From Saprospiraceae bacterium (GTDB lineage Bacteria; Bacteroidota; Bacteroidia; Chitinophagales; Saprospiraceae), in contig JAWKLJ010000001.1 in assembly GCA_041392805.1 (NCBI GenBank), positions 4,340,001 to 4,404,000 of the forward strand: 64,000 nt of DNA, written 5' to 3'. How positions within the stretch are numbered: position 1 is the first letter of the stretch; each line of letters starts with the position of its first letter. Positions 62,624 to 64,000 of the stretch are shown piece by piece. The notes beneath the pieces were generated by a model that saw only the letters and a list, made by a program, of their open reading frames with translations, had not been told where the DNA came from and did not search any database. The translations under genes were made by a program, and so were the position numbers.

Positions 62624-63574
62624 TCATCCTTCATTCCTTTCCCAATAGTTTTGCTCCTCTGTCTCTTCTAATAAAGTGAGATAATTGATATAACGCAACT
62701 CACTAATACTGCCTTCTTCAATAGCCATTTTAACGGCACAGCCTGGTTCATTGCGATGAAGGCAATTTCCCCCAAAGCGGCAATGCGCTGAAGCCTCAAA
62801 AAACTCTCTGAAGTTATGGGCAATGTCTAAAGGTTCAAGGTAATTAAAGCCAAGGGTCTTGATACCAGGGGTATCGATGATGTGACCCCCAGATTCCATT
62901 TCAAACATTTCAGCAAATGTCGTGGTGTGCTGTCCTTTACCAGTATACCCAGACAAGTCCTGGGTTCGCAAGGTCAAATCGGGTTGAATATTATTAACCA
63001 AGGTCGATTTGCCAACTCCCGATTGGCCAGCAATCAAGGTGGTTTTAGCTTTTAGCAATGCTTTTAGCTCCGCCATCCCCTGACCACTTATCGCCGAAAC
63101 CAACAAGACTTCATAACCGATGTCGTTATACAACATTTTTAACCCTCCAAAAATAGCCATTTCTTCTTCGCCATAGAGGTCGGCCTTGTTGAGTACAATA
63201 ATGGTTGGGATTTCATAGGGCTCGGTCATCAGTAAAAAACGATCGATAAATCCCTGTTTCAGATTGGGCTGCTTGATCGTCATGATGACAATTGCCTGGT
63301 CAATATTACTTGCCAGTAAGTGCATCTCGTGCTTTTTACGGGGCGATTGGCGAACAACGTAGTTATTCCGAGGGTATATAGATTTTATGATCGCCGTATT
63401 GTCCTCGTCTTTCAACAGCTCCAATACTACCCGGTCTCCTACGGCAACCGGATTGGTGATATTTTTTCCTTCCAACCTCAATTTGCCGATGATTCTACTC
63501 TGGAAGGTCATTCCATCATCTGTCTTTACCTGATACCAACTACCTGTTGATTTTGTAACGATTCCATCCATCAT
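62624..63574 (-). CDS. rsgA: Ribosome small subunit maturation GTPase RsgA
   Basis: 316 residues from the ATG at 63574 (MMDGIVTKSTGSWYQVKTDD); a GTG at 63586 would add four. An OB-fold comes first, then a circularly permuted GTPase: IVLNKADLYG (G4), TTLIAGQSGVGKSTLVNNI (G1, about 190-205) and IDTPGIKTLGF (G3). A zinc domain follows: CRFGGNCLHRNEPGCAVKMAI. RsgA (YjeQ) checks the decoding centre of the 30S subunit late in maturation. Confidence 0.95.
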   Translation of the reverse strand: MMDGIVTKSTGSWYQVKTDDGMTFQSRIIGKLRLEGKNITNPVAVGDRVVLELLKDEDNTAIIKSIYPRNNYVVRQSPRKKHEMHLLASNIDQAIVIMTIKQPNLKQGFIDRFLLMTEPYEIPTIIVLNKADLYGEEEMAIFGGLKMLYNDIGYEVLLVSAISGQGMAELKALLKAKTTLIAGQSGVGKSTLVNNIQPDLTLRTQDLSGYTGKGQHTTTFAEMFEMESGGHIIDTPGIKTLGFNYLEPLDIAHNFREFFEASAHCRFGGNCLHRNEPGCAVKMAIEEGSISELRYINYLTLLEETEEQNYWERNEG

Positions 63575-63676
63575 GCTAATTTGCACTCCTTTTACTCAAT
63601 AATAGGTGGTAAACACCCTATTCTCAAAAGTTGTTCCCGTCTCTTAGGAATAGTAAATTTATTATTTCACCATTCC

Positions 63677-64000
63677 TTAATCGAGGGTTACGCTCAAACT
63701 ACGCACTGCACTAACCATCTCCAGTAGTAAGGCCGGTGATTCTTCCAAGGCATTTCCCACCACAATAGCGTCTGCCCCTGCCTTTACTGCCTGTAGTGCC
63801 TGCTGAGGCGTTCTGATCCCGCCTCCTATAACGAGCGGCACCCGAATCGTCTGACTAACGGCTTCGATCATTTCAGGGTGAATTAATTTTTTGGCACCAC
63901 TACCCGCATCCATATAGATCAGCTTGAGTCCCATCAACTGACCAGCCATAGCCGTACACAAAGCAATATCTTTTTTATTGCCAGGTATCGGCGTGGTATT
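63677..64000 (-). CDS. PcrB/GGGP synthase family prenyltransferase, partial
   Basis: The open frame enters from beyond base 64000; 107 C-terminal residues are seen, starting NTTPIPGNKKDIALCTAMAG. GLKLIYMDAGSGAKKLI, VPLVIGGGIRTPQQALQAVKAGADAIVVGNALEE are the phosphate-binding blocks of the geranylgeranylglyceryl/heptaprenylglyceryl phosphate synthase TIM barrel. The enzyme joins a polyprenyl chain to glycerol 1-phosphate. Members are known in Bacteroidetes, with an uncertain physiological role. It is 102 bp upstream of rsgA on the same strand. The upstream part is not visible, so no start is given. Confidence 0.88.
   Translation of the reverse strand, partial: NTTPIPGNKKDIALCTAMAGQLMGLKLIYMDAGSGAKKLIHPEMIEAVSQTIRVPLVIGGGIRTPQQALQAVKAGADAIVVGNALEESPALLLEMVSAVRSLSVTLD

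Noticed and set aside
1..64000. tRNA, rRNA, CRISPR arrays, IS elements or prophage
   Set aside because: No cloverleaf, rRNA-like block, spaced repeat array, transposase or phage gene was seen on either strand.

Overview
The window looks like chromosomal DNA of a member of the Bacteroidota, most likely from the Saprospiria (Lewinella/Haliscomenobacter-like). The evidence is: several proteins end in type IX secretion (T9SS) sorting domains, including one gliding-motility/CHU_C type; SecA is of the large Bacteroidetes form; there are DUF1800/DUF1501 and ABC-permease/PadR pairs; promoters fit the Bacteroidetes pattern TTG-N~20-TAnnTTTG; and Shine-Dalgarno sites are almost absent. The lineage is inferred from gene style only. 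I see no tRNA, rRNA, CRISPR array, transposase or phage gene.

Layout. 1-8127 is a surface-glycan locus: two GT2 glycosyltransferases (one cut by the window edge, one fused to a NeuA-like domain), a sialyltransferase/MptE-like protein, a methyltransferase, a NeuB-type nonulosonate synthase and a hexapeptide acyltransferase on the minus strand, with a Wzx-type flippase divergent from them. A secreted YWTD-repeat protein sits among them. 8128-17947 holds a PPP-type phosphatase, the DUF1800/DUF1501 pair, scpA, two T9SS cargo proteins and an unknown helical protein. 18161-21384 is a two-gene redox unit: an FAD pyridine-nucleotide oxidoreductase and a membrane polyferredoxin. 21397-24426 is an FtsX-type permease with its PadR regulator. 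24463-28539 carries a DinB-like protein and secA with a recognisable promoter and a long hairpin leader. 28716-32696 has a lipoprotein, a CHU_C cargo protein and a catalytically dead M16 peptidase. 32842-37206 is mreB-mreC-mreD-mrdA (no rodA follows). 37605-43871 has a CotH-like secreted protein, a GH3/beta-lactamase fusion and the threonine-degradation pair kbl/tdh. 44041-50319 contains a GreA-like protein, an HD hydrolase, an atypical pyruvate kinase and a hybrid two-component regulator.

50377-57292 is the Anbu neighbourhood: transglutaminase-DUF2126 (divergent), circularly permuted ATP-grasp, alpha-E protein and the Anbu proteasome-like peptidase. It is known as a conserved set but has no settled function, and is the best candidate here for an under-described enzymatic system. 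57357-64000 holds a membrane pyrophosphatase, a thioredoxin-SPOR protein, a divergent XRE regulator and ECF sigma factor, an unlisted 55-residue membrane protein, rsgA and a partial PcrB/GGGP synthase gene.

Two families of structured repeats lie between genes. Family I (29483-29612 and 37341-37473) has conserved ends and a conserved apical loop, but the inner stems differ in sequence while staying base-paired. That is a covariation pattern and suggests a structured RNA or a hairpin-recognised DNA element. Family II (28368-28478 and 53941-54051) is a 111-bp palindrome, about 92% identical between copies, in the leader of secA and of the ATP-grasp gene. A separate 59-bp near-perfect palindrome fills the gap at 50317-50375.
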